A stretch of 64,000 bases of DNA from a bacterium SCSIO 12844 (GTDB lineage Bacteria > Pseudomonadota > Gammaproteobacteria > Francisellales > Francisellaceae). This document shows, piece by piece, positions 1 to 9,118 of the stretch. The first letter of the stretch is position 1; the number at the start of each line of letters is the position of its first letter. The stretch spans positions 1,178,001 through 1,242,000 of the forward strand of contig CP073743.1 in assembly GCA_024397935.1 (NCBI GenBank), written 5' to 3'. Made by a program: the position numbers and the translations under genes. Under the pieces are notes generated by a model that did not search any database, was not told the DNA's origin, and saw nothing but the letters and a program-made list of their open reading frames with translations.

Positions 1-290
1 ATCATAATCTCTACCATCCGGTCTGTCATAATATCTAAAATACAGCCTAAATCACTTTGCGTTTTACTAACTCTAGCCAATGTACCATCTAGGGTATCTA
101 AATACCCAGATATAAGTAGAAAAATGATAGCAACAAAAGGTAGATTTAAAAAAATAGATATAGCAGAAATAAAGCCAGTTAATAATGATAAAAAGGTAAT
201 TGTGATCGGGTGAACTTTACCACTTAATTGATAAGCAACCCAGTCAACAAAAAGTTTTTGATATGGTTTTCTAACAGATTGTTCTAACAT
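1..290 (-). CDS. CDP-alcohol phosphatidyltransferase family protein (partial, C-terminus beyond window)
   Basis: My translation of the minus strand from an ATG at 288-290 gives a membrane protein beginning MLEQSVRKPYQKLF. At about residues 62-84 it has the complete CDP-alcohol phosphatidyltransferase signature, D-x2-D-G-x2-A-R-x8-G-x3-D-x3-D, preceded by hydrophobic segments. The family moves a phosphatidyl group from CDP-diacylglycerol to an alcohol in the inner membrane. The N-terminus lacks the PNxLTxxR start of classical PgsA, so I do not assign pgsA; a phosphatidylserine- or other phospholipid-type enzyme is possible. It lies 24 bases downstream of the HIT gene and looks like the last seen member of the ubiE-ubiJ-ubiB run. 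The reading frame continues past base 1. Confidence 0.8.
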   Translation of the reverse strand, partial: MLEQSVRKPYQKLFVDWVAYQLSGKVHPITITFLSLLTGFISAISIFLNLPFVAIIFLLISGYLDTLDGTLARVSKTQSDLGCILDIMTDRMVEIM

Positions 291-314
291 AGTGGTCTTC
301 GTTTTTTATAACAA

Positions 315-650
315 CTATAAGCCAGGTAATTTCTTACCACCTAAGATGTGGTAATGGATATGAAAGACTTCTTGACCACCACCTTTATCCGTATTAATAA
401 TGGTTCTAAATCCATCTGTTAAATTTAACATAGATGCAATTTTAGGTAGTAAAAGCGTAAGTTTACCCATTAGCACTTCATCATCTTTTTGTGTCTCTTT
501 TAATGAATGAATATGTTTTTTAGGAATAACAAGTGCATGGGTATCTGCTTTTGGATATAAGTCATAAAACGCAAGAAAATCCTCGTCTTCATAAATTTTA
601 TCGCAAGGTAATTCGCTGTTAACGATTTTACAAAAAATACATTCCGTCAT
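315..650 (-). CDS. hinT: HIT (histidine triad) nucleotide-binding protein
   Basis: This 111-residue protein has the N-terminal Hint pattern CIFCKI and, near residue 97, the histidine triad H-I-H-Y-H-I-L preceded by GGGQEVF. These are hallmarks of the HinT branch of the HIT superfamily, which hydrolyses adenosine phosphoramidates; the second triad histidine is the nucleophile. The length is normal for the family. It sits 18 bases after ubiB and 24 bases before the CDP-alcohol transferase on the same strand, so cotranscription is likely. The family identity is solid; the physiological substrate is not visible. Confidence 0.93.
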   Translation of the reverse strand: MTECIFCKIVNSELPCDKIYEDEDFLAFYDLYPKADTHALVIPKKHIHSLKETQKDDEVLMGKLTLLLPKIASMLNLTDGFRTIINTDKGGGQEVFHIHYHILGGKKLPGL

Positions 651-668
651 TAAATTTAAATCTCCTGA

Positions 669-2345
669 TTATTCTTTTCTTGATCGTGTAAAAAGATACC
701 ATAAAATAATTAAAGCGCCAATCATGCCAAACTGATCACGATAGTGAAGAAATAGTGAGTTTAAGTGTTCAAACCCAGGTAAGCGGATAGAAAGGGTAGC
801 ATAAAGTACAAGTGCTAATCCAATTGCAATGGCAAAACCTCTGCGTTTGGCTGTTTTTGTTTGAGTTTCTATAGTTTTCGATTTTTGATCTTTTAGTTTT
901 AAATATTGTAAGTAATTATGTTGTTCTTTAACCGTATCCATAACAAGTTGTGGAAATTCTGGTATATGATCACTTAATTGAGGTAATTGATCATAAATAC
1001 GTTGCCCAAACCCGCGTATGCCGACTCGTTTTTTCATCCAGTTTTCTAAAAAAGGTTTTGCAGTCGCCCATAAATTTAGGTCAGGGTATAATTGTCTGCC
1101 TAAACCTTCAATACTTAATAGTGTTTTTTGTAATAACACAAGCTGAGGTTGAACTTGCATGTCAAAGCGTCTAGCAATTTGAAATAATCGCATTAGCGTT
1201 TGACCGAACGATATTTCACTTAAAGGTTTCTCAAAGATAGGTTCACAAACGGTACGAATCGCACTTTCTAGTTCATCTAAGCGCGTTGTTTGAGGAACCC
1301 AGCCTGATTTTATATGTAATTCGGCAACTTGACGATAATCACGATTAAAAAATGCAAGAAAATTAGCTGCTAAGTAACCTTGGTCTTCCTTAGATAAAGT
1401 GCCAACAATACCAAAGTCTACTGAAATGTAACCTGGGTCTTTAGGGTTTTCTATATTAACAAAAATATTACCTGGATGCATATCAGCATGGAAAAAACAA
1501 TCTCGAAAGACTTGGGTATAAAAAATCTCCACGCCTCGCTCAGCTAAAAGTTTAAGGTCAACATTCATTGCTTTTAATGTTTCAATATCAGAGATAGCGA
1601 TACCATAAATACGCTCCATAGTTAAAACACGATGACTGCAATAGTTCCAAAATACTTCAGGTACATAGTGTGTTTTATCATTTTTAAAATTACGACGTAG
1701 TTGGGAAGCATTGGCTGCTTCTCTCATTAAATCTAGCTCATCTAATAAATCACGATTAATTTCAGCAACAACTTCAACTGGGCGTAATCGCCTAGTCGTT
1801 GGGATATAATACTCAATCATTCTTGCAACGCTTGCTAATAATTGCGTGTCTTTTTTTAGAATTTTATCAATATTTGGGCGAAGCACTTTAACAACAACAT
1901 CACTACCTTCATTTAAAGTTGCAGCATGAACTTGTGCAATAGATGCAGAGGCCATAGGCTCAATTGTAAAACTTGAGAACAGTTCATTAATGTTTTTACC
2001 TAATGATTTCTCAATTTTAGCAATTGCAATTTTGCCATCAAATGGCGGTACTTCATCTTGTAGTTTTGCTAATTCATTTGCAATATCTGATGGTACTAGA
2101 TCTCTGCGAGTTGATAATGCCTGACCAAACTTGATAAAGACAGGACCTAATGTTTCTAGTGCTAAACGTATACGAACACCACGCGGTAATTTTTTTGTTT
2201 TAGAAAACCAATAAAAAGGGTTGATATACAATGCAAACTTTAAAGCACGAAACAAAGGAATAGCAACAAGAATTTCAGTTAAATTATAACGTGACCAGAT
2301 GTAAGCAATATAAATAAGTCTTAACCACTGCGTGATATGCTTCAT
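669..2345 (-). CDS. ubiB: UbiB, ubiquinone biosynthesis ABC1/ADCK-family kinase-like protein
   Basis: 558 residues, as expected for UbiB. Visible motifs are the KxGQ element (KFGQALSTRRDL, about residues 72-83), an A-rich loop (SASIAQVHAA), the catalytic-loop segment HADMHPGNI and the metal-binding DFG in VDFGIVG. Two hydrophobic segments close the protein (about 502-522 and 536-551), matching the family's C-terminal membrane anchors. UbiB supports coenzyme Q synthesis through an ATPase-like activity on the inner membrane. The start ATG overlaps the ubiJ stop (TAATG), and ubiE lies just upstream, giving the ubiE-ubiJ-ubiB order also known from E. coli. Confidence 0.97.
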   Translation of the reverse strand: MKHITQWLRLIYIAYIWSRYNLTEILVAIPLFRALKFALYINPFYWFSKTKKLPRGVRIRLALETLGPVFIKFGQALSTRRDLVPSDIANELAKLQDEVPPFDGKIAIAKIEKSLGKNINELFSSFTIEPMASASIAQVHAATLNEGSDVVVKVLRPNIDKILKKDTQLLASVARMIEYYIPTTRRLRPVEVVAEINRDLLDELDLMREAANASQLRRNFKNDKTHYVPEVFWNYCSHRVLTMERIYGIAISDIETLKAMNVDLKLLAERGVEIFYTQVFRDCFFHADMHPGNIFVNIENPKDPGYISVDFGIVGTLSKEDQGYLAANFLAFFNRDYRQVAELHIKSGWVPQTTRLDELESAIRTVCEPIFEKPLSEISFGQTLMRLFQIARRFDMQVQPQLVLLQKTLLSIEGLGRQLYPDLNLWATAKPFLENWMKKRVGIRGFGQRIYDQLPQLSDHIPEFPQLVMDTVKEQHNYLQYLKLKDQKSKTIETQTKTAKRRGFAIAIGLALVLYATLSIRLPGFEHLNSLFLHYRDQFGMIGALIILWYLFTRSRKE

Positions 2346-2953
2346 TAGTCATTTTGTCCTTTTATACGGTTTAATTTATCTTCAATTCGATCAGCATCAA
2401 TGCTTATTAGCAGTATATCATGATTAAAATCATCTGCCTGTTCTTTAGGAGGAAATAGTAGTAATTCTTCTTTTAAAAATTCACTAAGTTCTATTGATGA
2501 CTTTTCTTTAAAACTAGTTAATGATGTTTTAAGCCATTTCATCGGTTGACTTAAATAATAGGTGAGTGTTTTTCCTAAATAAGGTTCTAGCCAATAGGAT
2601 AGCTCAGGCGCTAATGCAAGATAAAATCGATTCCAAGCAAGTACGGTTTTTAATGAGCCTTTAAGTTTAATTTCTTTATTATAAAACAGCATTTGTGGCA
2701 TATCACTAAAGCAAGCTTTAATAAATGAAGTAAAGCTAGCTGATAATTCAGCACGAGGCTTATCATCATCTTTATAAGGTAATAATTGAATGGAGTTTCC
2801 AAACGGTTTAATAATAATTTTCAAATTCCAATCAGTAATATTAAGCAAAATAGACTCATTGTTGAGATTATTAATTAGTGTTTGGCTTTGTGGGTCTAGT
2901 TTAATGACATTGTTGATGATTGATTCAACTGCTGGAATAAATATATTGATCAT
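2345..2953 (-). CDS. ubiJ: UbiJ, ubiquinone biosynthesis accessory factor (SCP2 domain)
   Basis: A 202-residue protein between ubiE and ubiB. The N-terminal ~120 residues fit the SCP2 sterol-carrier-like fold (a LNITDWNLKIIIKP strand region, then KGSLKTVLAWN), and the C-terminus is charged and probably coiled. UbiJ binds the lipophilic intermediates of coenzyme Q and organises the soluble Ubi complex with UbiK. Primary-sequence conservation is weak in this family, so position in the operon carries much of the call. Its stop codon overlaps the ubiB start by one base, suggesting translational coupling. Confidence 0.85.
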   Translation of the reverse strand: MINIFIPAVESIINNVIKLDPQSQTLINNLNNESILLNITDWNLKIIIKPFGNSIQLLPYKDDDKPRAELSASFTSFIKACFSDMPQMLFYNKEIKLKGSLKTVLAWNRFYLALAPELSYWLEPYLGKTLTYYLSQPMKWLKTSLTSFKEKSSIELSEFLKEELLLFPPKEQADDFNHDILLISIDADRIEDKLNRIKGQND

Positions 2954-2996
2954 AGTTTAATGCTTTATTTTATGTCTTTTAAAAATATAAAATTGG

Positions 2997-3785
2997 TTAA
3001 TACTTACTAGCATAGTGTAAGGCGACAATACCACCACTTAAATTTTGATAGCCTACATCATCAAACCCTACTTCTTTAATCATATCACATAATGTTTCTT
3101 GGTCAGGATGTTTGCGAATTGATTCAGCTAAATAACGATAGCTTTCCGGATCATTAACAATAAGCTTTCCTAGTTGAGGTAATACATTAAATGAATATTG
3201 GTCATAGATCTTATTTAATAAGGGTAAAACAGGTTTTGAAAATTCTAAAATTAAAATCCTTCCACCAGGTTTTAAAACACGAAACATACTTTTTAGTGCA
3301 GCTTTTTTATCACGAACATTTCTTAAGCCAAATGATATGGTTATGCAATGAAATAAATTATCGACAAAAGGTAATGCTTCAGCATTTGCTTGAACGTATT
3401 GTATATTTTTAACACAGCCTTTGTTAATTAATTTTTCTTTACCAACATTTAACATAGATTGATTAATATCGCTTAAAATAACTAGCCCTTTATCACCAAC
3501 TATTTGACTAAATCGATAAGCAAGATCGCCCGTACCACCCGCTAAGTCTAAAATCGTATCACCAGCTTTAGCTTTACTTTTTTTAATCGTAATATATTTC
3601 CAATAACGATGAATGCCTAAAGACATTAAATCATTCATTAGATCATATTTAGATGCAACAGAGTGAAATACTTTATTAACCTTTGTTTGCTTTTCTTCCC
3701 AGTTAACATCTTGAAAGCCAAAGTCAGTTGTTTTATTTGTATTTGCTTCTTCAGGTTTATTAGAAGGTGAATGTTTTTCAGTCAT
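2997..3785 (-). CDS. ubiE: UbiE, ubiquinone/menaquinone C-methyltransferase
   Basis: 262 residues with the class I SAM-methyltransferase fold. Motif I is [11 protein letters not shown], and the UbiE-specific stretches [19 protein letters not shown] and [15 protein letters not shown] follow. The final [16 protein letters not shown] region is also typical. It C-methylates the benzoquinol (and menaquinol) ring. The N-terminal ~28 residues are a polar extension before [14 protein letters not shown], where the usual UbiE homology begins. It is the first gene of the minus-strand ubi run, followed after 43 bases by ubiJ. Confidence 0.97.
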   Translation of the reverse strand: MTEKHSPSNKPEEANTNKTTDFGFQDVNWEEKQTKVNKVFHSVASKYDLMNDLMSLGIHRYWKYITIKKSKAKAGDTILDLAGGTGDLAYRFSQIVGDKGLVILSDINQSMLNVGKEKLINKGCVKNIQYVQANAEALPFVDNLFHCITISFGLRNVRDKKAALKSMFRVLKPGGRILILEFSKPVLPLLNKIYDQYSFNVLPQLGKLIVNDPESYRYLAESIRKHPDQETLCDMIKEVGFDDVGYQNLSGGIVALHYASKY

Positions 3786-3973
3786 GTAAATTGCTTCTTT
3801 GTTAAATAAATTGCACCACTTATATTGTTAGGATACTGTAACCTAACTTACATTTAATAACAATCTTGTTTTGCTTGGATTGGTTGCATTATGGTGTAAG
3901 AATCGATAAATTTTAAAATAGAACATCCGTTGATTTAAAGATAAAATAATAATGATATTTTGTGGATAAATAC

Positions 3974-4558
3974 ATGAAGAGAAAAATAAAAATAATAGTT
4001 GGTGCTATTTCAAGTGTGATACTAGCTGGATTATTGTCTGCTTGTAGTGGTATGCATCAAGTGGTTCGCTCAGATGGAAAGTCATTAAAAGCACAGTCTT
4101 CGCCAGAGATAGCTCAAGCACTATCTCAGCGTGTACTAATTGTTGTAGCAAAAGATGGCTTTGATGATGATCAAACCTATAAAGGCAGTGGTAAGGTGAC
4201 AACTCAACTAATTCAGAGTATATTTAAACCTTATTTTAAAGTTGTGCAAGTTGGGCAACTATCAGGTAGTTTAGAAGATCAATTAAAAAAAGCACAAAGT
4301 GAAGGTTATCAATTCATTATTGTTCCTAAAATTTTAAAGTGGAGTGATCATTATACTTTTTGGACAGGCGTCCCAGATGAGGTAAATTTAAGTTTAAAAA
4401 TTTATAATACTAAAAAACGACAACAAGTTGATGGCTTTACTATCAAAAGTGAAAGCTCTCTAACGCCTAAGCCAAATCAAAAGCCTCAAGAATTGCTATA
4501 TCAACCATTACAACAAATAGCTAAGGCAATGTTTAACCATGAACCATCAAAAAGCTAG
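3974..4558 (+). CDS. DUF4823-type lipoprotein
   Basis: The protein starts MKRKIKIIVGAISSVILAG and has a lipobox LSAC, so it should be a lipid-anchored envelope protein with its mature Cys near residue 24. I chose ATG 3974; a GTG four codons upstream (3962) would only add a short polar tip. The mature part (VLIVVAKDGF, then FKVVQVGQL and GYQFIIVPKILKWSDHYTFW) resembles the DUF4823 family, whose function is unknown. The last 20 bases overlap the start of the VanY-like gene, so the pair is probably coexpressed. Function unknown beyond envelope location. Confidence 0.75.
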   Translation: MKRKIKIIVGAISSVILAGLLSACSGMHQVVRSDGKSLKAQSSPEIAQALSQRVLIVVAKDGFDDDQTYKGSGKVTTQLIQSIFKPYFKVVQVGQLSGSLEDQLKKAQSEGYQFIIVPKILKWSDHYTFWTGVPDEVNLSLKIYNTKKRQQVDGFTIKSESSLTPKPNQKPQELLYQPLQQIAKAMFNHEPSKS

Positions 4559-5096
4559 TTTAGTGTATATTGACAAAATTAAACAACTACATGATCAATT
4601 AGGTATTGATAAAGCTTATGTTGATAAACATTTAAATTTGCTATATGAAGAAGTAGCAAAAGAAGATTTGGTTTTATGTGGTAAAGACTGTTTTAATCGA
4701 GATTTCTATTTAATAAAAAAAGCATTTAATGCTTGGAATAAGCTTTTTGAACAGGCACTGGCTGATGATATTAAACTTGAAGTTGTGTCTGCTTTTAGAA
4801 GTGTAGTTTATCAAGCATCATTGATAGAAAAAAAATTACTTGCAGGCAAATCGATTCATGATATCATCACCGTCAATGCGCCACCAGGCTATAGTGAACA
4901 TCATACAGGCAGGGCGCTAGATATAACCACACCAGAAGAAAAAGGTGTCTTAACTGAGAGTTTTGAGAATACAGCTGCTTTTAAATGGTTGTCTAAGCAT
5001 GGTGCATATTTTGGATTTAGTTTGTCTTATCCAAGGGATAATGCTTATGGATATATTTATGAACCGTGGCACTGGTGTTATCAAGTTGGTGATTGA
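4539..5096 (+). CDS. D-alanyl-D-alanine carboxypeptidase-like protein (peptidase M15, VanY type)
   Basis: 185 residues. The M15 zinc site is visible: SEHHTGRALDI (S-x-H-x2-G-x-A-x-D, about residues 115-125) supplies one His and one Asp, and EPWHW near the C-terminus supplies the catalytic Glu and third ligand His. VSAFRSVVYQASL matches the substrate-binding Arg region of VanY/DacB-like enzymes that trim peptidoglycan stem peptides. No signal peptide is seen at the chosen start, which is unusual for a periplasmic enzyme, so it may act in the cytoplasm (muropeptide recycling, LdcB/VanY-like). It overlaps the lipoprotein gene by 20 bases. Confidence 0.88.
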   Translation: MNHQKASLVYIDKIKQLHDQLGIDKAYVDKHLNLLYEEVAKEDLVLCGKDCFNRDFYLIKKAFNAWNKLFEQALADDIKLEVVSAFRSVVYQASLIEKKLLAGKSIHDIITVNAPPGYSEHHTGRALDITTPEEKGVLTESFENTAAFKWLSKHGAYFGFSLSYPRDNAYGYIYEPWHWCYQVGD

Positions 5097-5187
5097 TTTA
5101 ATATATTTTGAAGAAATTAAACTCTCATACTAATACTAAACAAACTATTATTTTTAAATAGTTAATAAATACAAGGCAAGTAAGTTT

Positions 5188-6900
5188 ATGAGAGACTATG
5201 CATATCGCTCGATTTCAATTTTAGGTGTTTTTATTTGGTGTATTGGGACATTATTTTATGCTTATGAAATGATTGTTAAATCATCAATTAATTCTCTTTC
5301 ATTAGTGCTTCAGGGGCAATATGCTTTATCAGCAACTCAGCTATCACTAATTGCTTCGATGTTTTATTGGGTTTATGTGATTATGCAGATTCCTGCCGGT
5401 ATTACAATTGACCGTATTGGTGTTCGTCGTTCATTAATTGTTGCATCTTTATGCTGCGGTTTAGGTACGATTGTCTTTGCACTAAGTAATAGCTTTTGGA
5501 TGATGATTGCAACAAGAGCCATTATGGGTATTGGTGGCGCGTTTGCTTTTGTTTGCGGCTTAAAGCTTGCTTCTCAATGGCTACCCCCAAGATTTTTCCC
5601 ATTATTTGCAGGTTTAACCCAATTTATGGGTTATATGGGGGGTGCTTTCACTGGTGCACCATTATCAAGTATTGTTCAACATCATAATTGGGTTTCAGTG
5701 TTTATTACAATTGGTGTTGTTGGTGTTGTCATTTCAGTTTTAACATTTATTTTTATTCGTGGTAAAGCCCCATTTGCCCATGATGAACGAGACCAGCCGA
5801 GTTTGCTTGAAGTTATTGCACAACTATTAAGTCTAATAAGAAGGCCACAAATACTAGCTAATGCTATATTTTGTTTGTGTGTTGGTGGTGTTTCATTCGC
5901 TTTAACCGATCTTTGGGGGAAAATTTATTTAATTATTAATTATGGTGTTTCAGAAGGTAATGCAGCATTTGCTGCAAATACTATGGTATTTTTTGGGATT
6001 GCTTTAACTTCTCCTTTGTGGGGTGCATTGGCTTCTGTTGCGCAATCAAGTAAAAGGCTATTAGTTATCGGTGGTATTTTAGGAACAGTTACAACAACCT
6101 CAATGCTATATTTAAGTGTGTCAAATGCTGCATTACAACTTGTATTATTGTATTTGTTCGGATTTTTAATTGGTGCAGCACAAGCATCACATCTGCTTAA
6201 TTTTGATTTGGTCAAAAAGCTTGTCTCTGGGAAGTATGTAGCAACAGCAATTGCATTATTAAATATGTTTGTGATTGCAGGTGCTGCTATAACGCAAGTT
6301 GCAACAGGTATGACTGTAGAGAAAATACAGCATAGCCAATCCTATCAAGCACATGCAATGAGTCAAACATGGGATGTTGTATATAATGCTGTTAAAGAAG
6401 AAGATCAACTAGATAATCAAATGGAGATTATCAATGTAGATAAGCCTAAAAAGAAAATAACTTTATCTTACCAAGGTACAAAGTATTTAATTTCTTTAAG
6501 TATAACAAAAGCTGCTGGCCAAGTAAGAATTTTTGCTAGGGACTTATCAAGTGACCCAGATAATACTCGTGTTATTGAGAAATCTAAGCTGTTAACAGTA
6601 TTATTGCCTTATTTGAAAGATCACGTACTTGATACACTAGATTTTGATAACTTGAAACAAAATAATAATGAAAAAAGGATTCATCATAAAGCTCAATATA
6701 ACAACAGCAAAAAGTGGATTGAACCTGAAACAGTAATCTATCAAGGTAAATCATATTACACAGCTTTTCTGTTTGATTCGCCTTTGGCTAAACGCTATGC
6801 TTATCGATTAGCAATGCTAATTTTACCCGCTTTATTTTTAATTGCTTTAATCATGGCTTTAATTACACGAGATAGAAAGCCTGAAGCGGTAAGGTTTTAA
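5188..6900 (+). CDS. MFS transporter with a large loop before the last helix
   Basis: 570 residues. The first ~380 residues show the MFS_1 pattern of eleven hydrophobic segments, with the loop 2-3 motif GITIDRIGVRRS and a TM4 run ATRAIMGIGGAFAF. Between the eleventh segment (about 350-378) and the last one (about 541-558) lies a polar insert of about 155 residues with no hydrophobic stretch (KKKITLSYQGTKYLISLSI, then TRVIEKSKLLTVLLPYLK). Typical MFS carriers are 400-450 residues, so the insert is the odd feature. Substrate unknown; the N-half resembles organophosphate/anion porters and Francisella-type phagosomal transporters only in general style. It ends four bases into the convergent rsmB gene. 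Confidence 0.85.
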   Translation: MRDYAYRSISILGVFIWCIGTLFYAYEMIVKSSINSLSLVLQGQYALSATQLSLIASMFYWVYVIMQIPAGITIDRIGVRRSLIVASLCCGLGTIVFALSNSFWMMIATRAIMGIGGAFAFVCGLKLASQWLPPRFFPLFAGLTQFMGYMGGAFTGAPLSSIVQHHNWVSVFITIGVVGVVISVLTFIFIRGKAPFAHDERDQPSLLEVIAQLLSLIRRPQILANAIFCLCVGGVSFALTDLWGKIYLIINYGVSEGNAAFAANTMVFFGIALTSPLWGALASVAQSSKRLLVIGGILGTVTTTSMLYLSVSNAALQLVLLYLFGFLIGAAQASHLLNFDLVKKLVSGKYVATAIALLNMFVIAGAAITQVATGMTVEKIQHSQSYQAHAMSQTWDVVYNAVKEEDQLDNQMEIINVDKPKKKITLSYQGTKYLISLSITKAAGQVRIFARDLSSDPDNTRVIEKSKLLTVLLPYLKDHVLDTLDFDNLKQNNNEKRIHHKAQYNNSKKWIEPETVIYQGKSYYTAFLFDSPLAKRYAYRLAMLILPALFLIALIMALITRDRKPEAVRF

Positions 6901-8210
6901 TTTGACCTTTTACTTAATAGTGTATAATAAAATCCATCAGATATTTCAGGAAAAACTTGATAGCCATAGGTAGTTTTTTTACCAGGGAGTTTAACAGATA
7001 TTTTTTCAATAATAGCATCGTTATGCGTATCTAAAAACTGATGAATTTGATCATCATTTTCTCGTTTGAGTAATGAACAACTCATATAGAGTAATTGACC
7101 GCCTGGTTTTAGTAGTGGCCATAAGTTATTTAATAGTTTTGCTTGTAATGCACAAGTAATATTAATATCAGCTTCAGTACGTACAAGCTTGATATCTGGA
7201 TGACGGCGAATAACGCCTGTGGCAGAGCAGGGTGCATCTAATAAAATAGTATCAAATAGTTGATTATTCCACCAAGTATCTGTTTGTGTAGCGTCGACAC
7301 ATATGATTTTAATGGCCTTTGGATTTAATTGTAATCGTGATAGATTTTCTTCTAAGCGATTTAAACGTTTAGCATCATTATCAAGTGCAATTAAATTAAT
7401 ATCTTTAAAAGATTCTAATAAATGTAGTGATTTACCACCAGGGGCTGCACAGGCATCAAGAATATTGCTGTTTGGCTTAATTGCAATTAAATGCTTAGCA
7501 TATTGAGCTGATAAATCTTGAATACTAAAATAGCCTTCATTATAAAAAGGCAATGATTGAATTTTAGTGCTTCGGTTTATATAAATACAGTTTGAGATTA
7601 TATCAATAGCTGAATATTCAATATTTTCTTTTTCAAGGATATTAATATAATCATTTGTTGAAATTTTGCTTTGATTGATGCGTAGGTAAAGTTGTGCATC
7701 ATTTAATAATAGCTGAGCTATATGTGAAGCTTGATCATCATAGTCAGTTGTTAATGCTTGATATAGCCATTTAGGTAGACTGAAGTTTTCAGTAGAGTTT
7801 ATAGTTGTTTGTATTTTAGATAACTGTCGTTGATGCTTTCTTAAAACAGCATTAATTAGGTTTTTTGCCCAACTAAGCTTAAGTAAATCAGCTGCATTAA
7901 CGGTTTCAGATATAACTGCATAGTCAGGCTGGCTAGTATGTTCAAGTTGTACTAAACCGATAATAATTAAAATTTTAACCAAGTTTTTAGTTTTATTTGG
8001 ACTAATATAATTTTGTAAAACAAGCAGGTAATGATGGTAGTATTTGGCAGCATCAAAACATAATCGCCAAACAAAATTACGGTCATTGTCATTTAATTGG
8101 TAAGGTTCAATTAAAACTTCAAATTGTGCAAGCGTTGCTTTATTTTCAATTAATTTATGAATGATTTTAGCTGTAATTTTGCGAGTATTAATTTTAGCTT
8201 TAGTTGGCAT
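6897..8210 (-). CDS. rsmB: RsmB, 16S rRNA (cytosine-967) C5-methyltransferase
   Basis: 437 residues with an N-terminal NusB-like helical domain (about 1-140) and a C-terminal RNA m5C methyltransferase domain. SAM motif I is ILDACAAPGGKSLHLLE. The two catalytic cysteines appear in LLDAPCSATGVIRRHPDIK and LLYMSCSLL. NusB domain plus this motif set separates RsmB from the related RsmF and NOP2 types. It follows suhB by ten bases on the same strand and converges with the MFS gene, overlapping it by four bases. Confidence 0.96.
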   Translation of the reverse strand: MPTKAKINTRKITAKIIHKLIENKATLAQFEVLIEPYQLNDNDRNFVWRLCFDAAKYYHHYLLVLQNYISPNKTKNLVKILIIIGLVQLEHTSQPDYAVISETVNAADLLKLSWAKNLINAVLRKHQRQLSKIQTTINSTENFSLPKWLYQALTTDYDDQASHIAQLLLNDAQLYLRINQSKISTNDYINILEKENIEYSAIDIISNCIYINRSTKIQSLPFYNEGYFSIQDLSAQYAKHLIAIKPNSNILDACAAPGGKSLHLLESFKDINLIALDNDAKRLNRLEENLSRLQLNPKAIKIICVDATQTDTWWNNQLFDTILLDAPCSATGVIRRHPDIKLVRTEADINITCALQAKLLNNLWPLLKPGGQLLYMSCSLLKRENDDQIHQFLDTHNDAIIEKISVKLPGKKTTYGYQVFPEISDGFYYTLLSKRSN

Positions 8211-8220
8211 GGTAGATTTA

Positions 8221-9012
8221 TTAGCTGATTTTGCTGTTTAATTCACGCATGACTGTAGCAACAAGTTTAGGGTTGCCAGTGATTAGATTGCCACTTTGAA
8301 GGTAATTTTCACCACCATTTAACTCAGATACCATCGCGCCTGATTCTCTTGCAATAAGACTACCTGCAGCAATATCCCATTCTTTAGCATTTAATGACCA
8401 GCAAACATCTAAAAAACCAGCTGCTACATAAGCTAAATCCAGTGCCAATGAACCACTATATCTAAAGCCTGCTACTTTACTGTCTAAATCTTTTAATGTT
8501 AAATGCATATCAGTATTATAAGGTTTATTGGGTGAGGCACCAATTAATGTGCCATTTAAGCCTTTTCTATTGGATGTGCGAATTCTTCGATCATTTAATT
8601 TAGCACCACTACCTCTAATTGCAGTAAACAATTGATCACTATTTGGATTATAAATAACACCAAGTTCAACTCTACCTTTATATTTTAATGCAATAGAAAC
8701 ACAATAATGTGGTAAGCCATGTAGGTAATTAGTTGTCCCATCAATTGGGTCAATTACCCAAGTAAATTCAGCGTCAGGATTGCCAGTTAAGCCTGATTCT
8801 TCTGATAAGATTGCATGATCAGGATACGCTTTTTGTAGGTGATAGAATATTTCTTTTTCAGATAGTAAATCAACTTCAGAGACAAAGTCATTAGCTGATT
8901 TTTCTTTGTATGAAATATCTGATAGTTTCTCAGATTTGCGTATCATGACTTCACCAGCTTTTCTAGCTGCTCTTACCGCAATGGTTAACATAGGGTCTAT
9001 TAATTGACTCAT
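8221..9012 (-). CDS. suhB: SuhB, inositol-1-monophosphatase family protein
   Basis: 263 residues. The metal-binding signatures of the lithium-sensitive phosphatase family are clear: ILSEESG, WVIDPIDGTTNYLHG (about residues 81-95), and AKEWDIAAGSLIARESGA near the C-terminus. In gammaproteobacteria SuhB also takes part in rRNA antitermination complexes, which fits its place beside an rRNA methyltransferase gene. It is the upstream gene of a suhB-rsmB pair and is divergent from trmJ with about 106 bases between. Confidence 0.96.
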   Translation of the reverse strand: MSQLIDPMLTIAVRAARKAGEVMIRKSEKLSDISYKEKSANDFVSEVDLLSEKEIFYHLQKAYPDHAILSEESGLTGNPDAEFTWVIDPIDGTTNYLHGLPHYCVSIALKYKGRVELGVIYNPNSDQLFTAIRGSGAKLNDRRIRTSNRKGLNGTLIGASPNKPYNTDMHLTLKDLDSKVAGFRYSGSLALDLAYVAAGFLDVCWSLNAKEWDIAAGSLIARESGAMVSELNGGENYLQSGNLITGNPKLVATVMRELNSKIS

Positions 9013-9118
9013 AATTTCTAAAAACCTAGTTTGTTTTTTTATTCTTATCGTAACAGAATGAATGTGGTAGCATGATACACTAATTTAATTAAATACAATA
9101 CCCAAAAACGTAAAAAAG

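Noticed and set aside
1-290. Assignment as pgsA
   Set aside because: The signature fits the whole CDP-alcohol transferase family; the PgsA-type N-terminus (PNxLTxxR) is absent, so a specific symbol is not supported.
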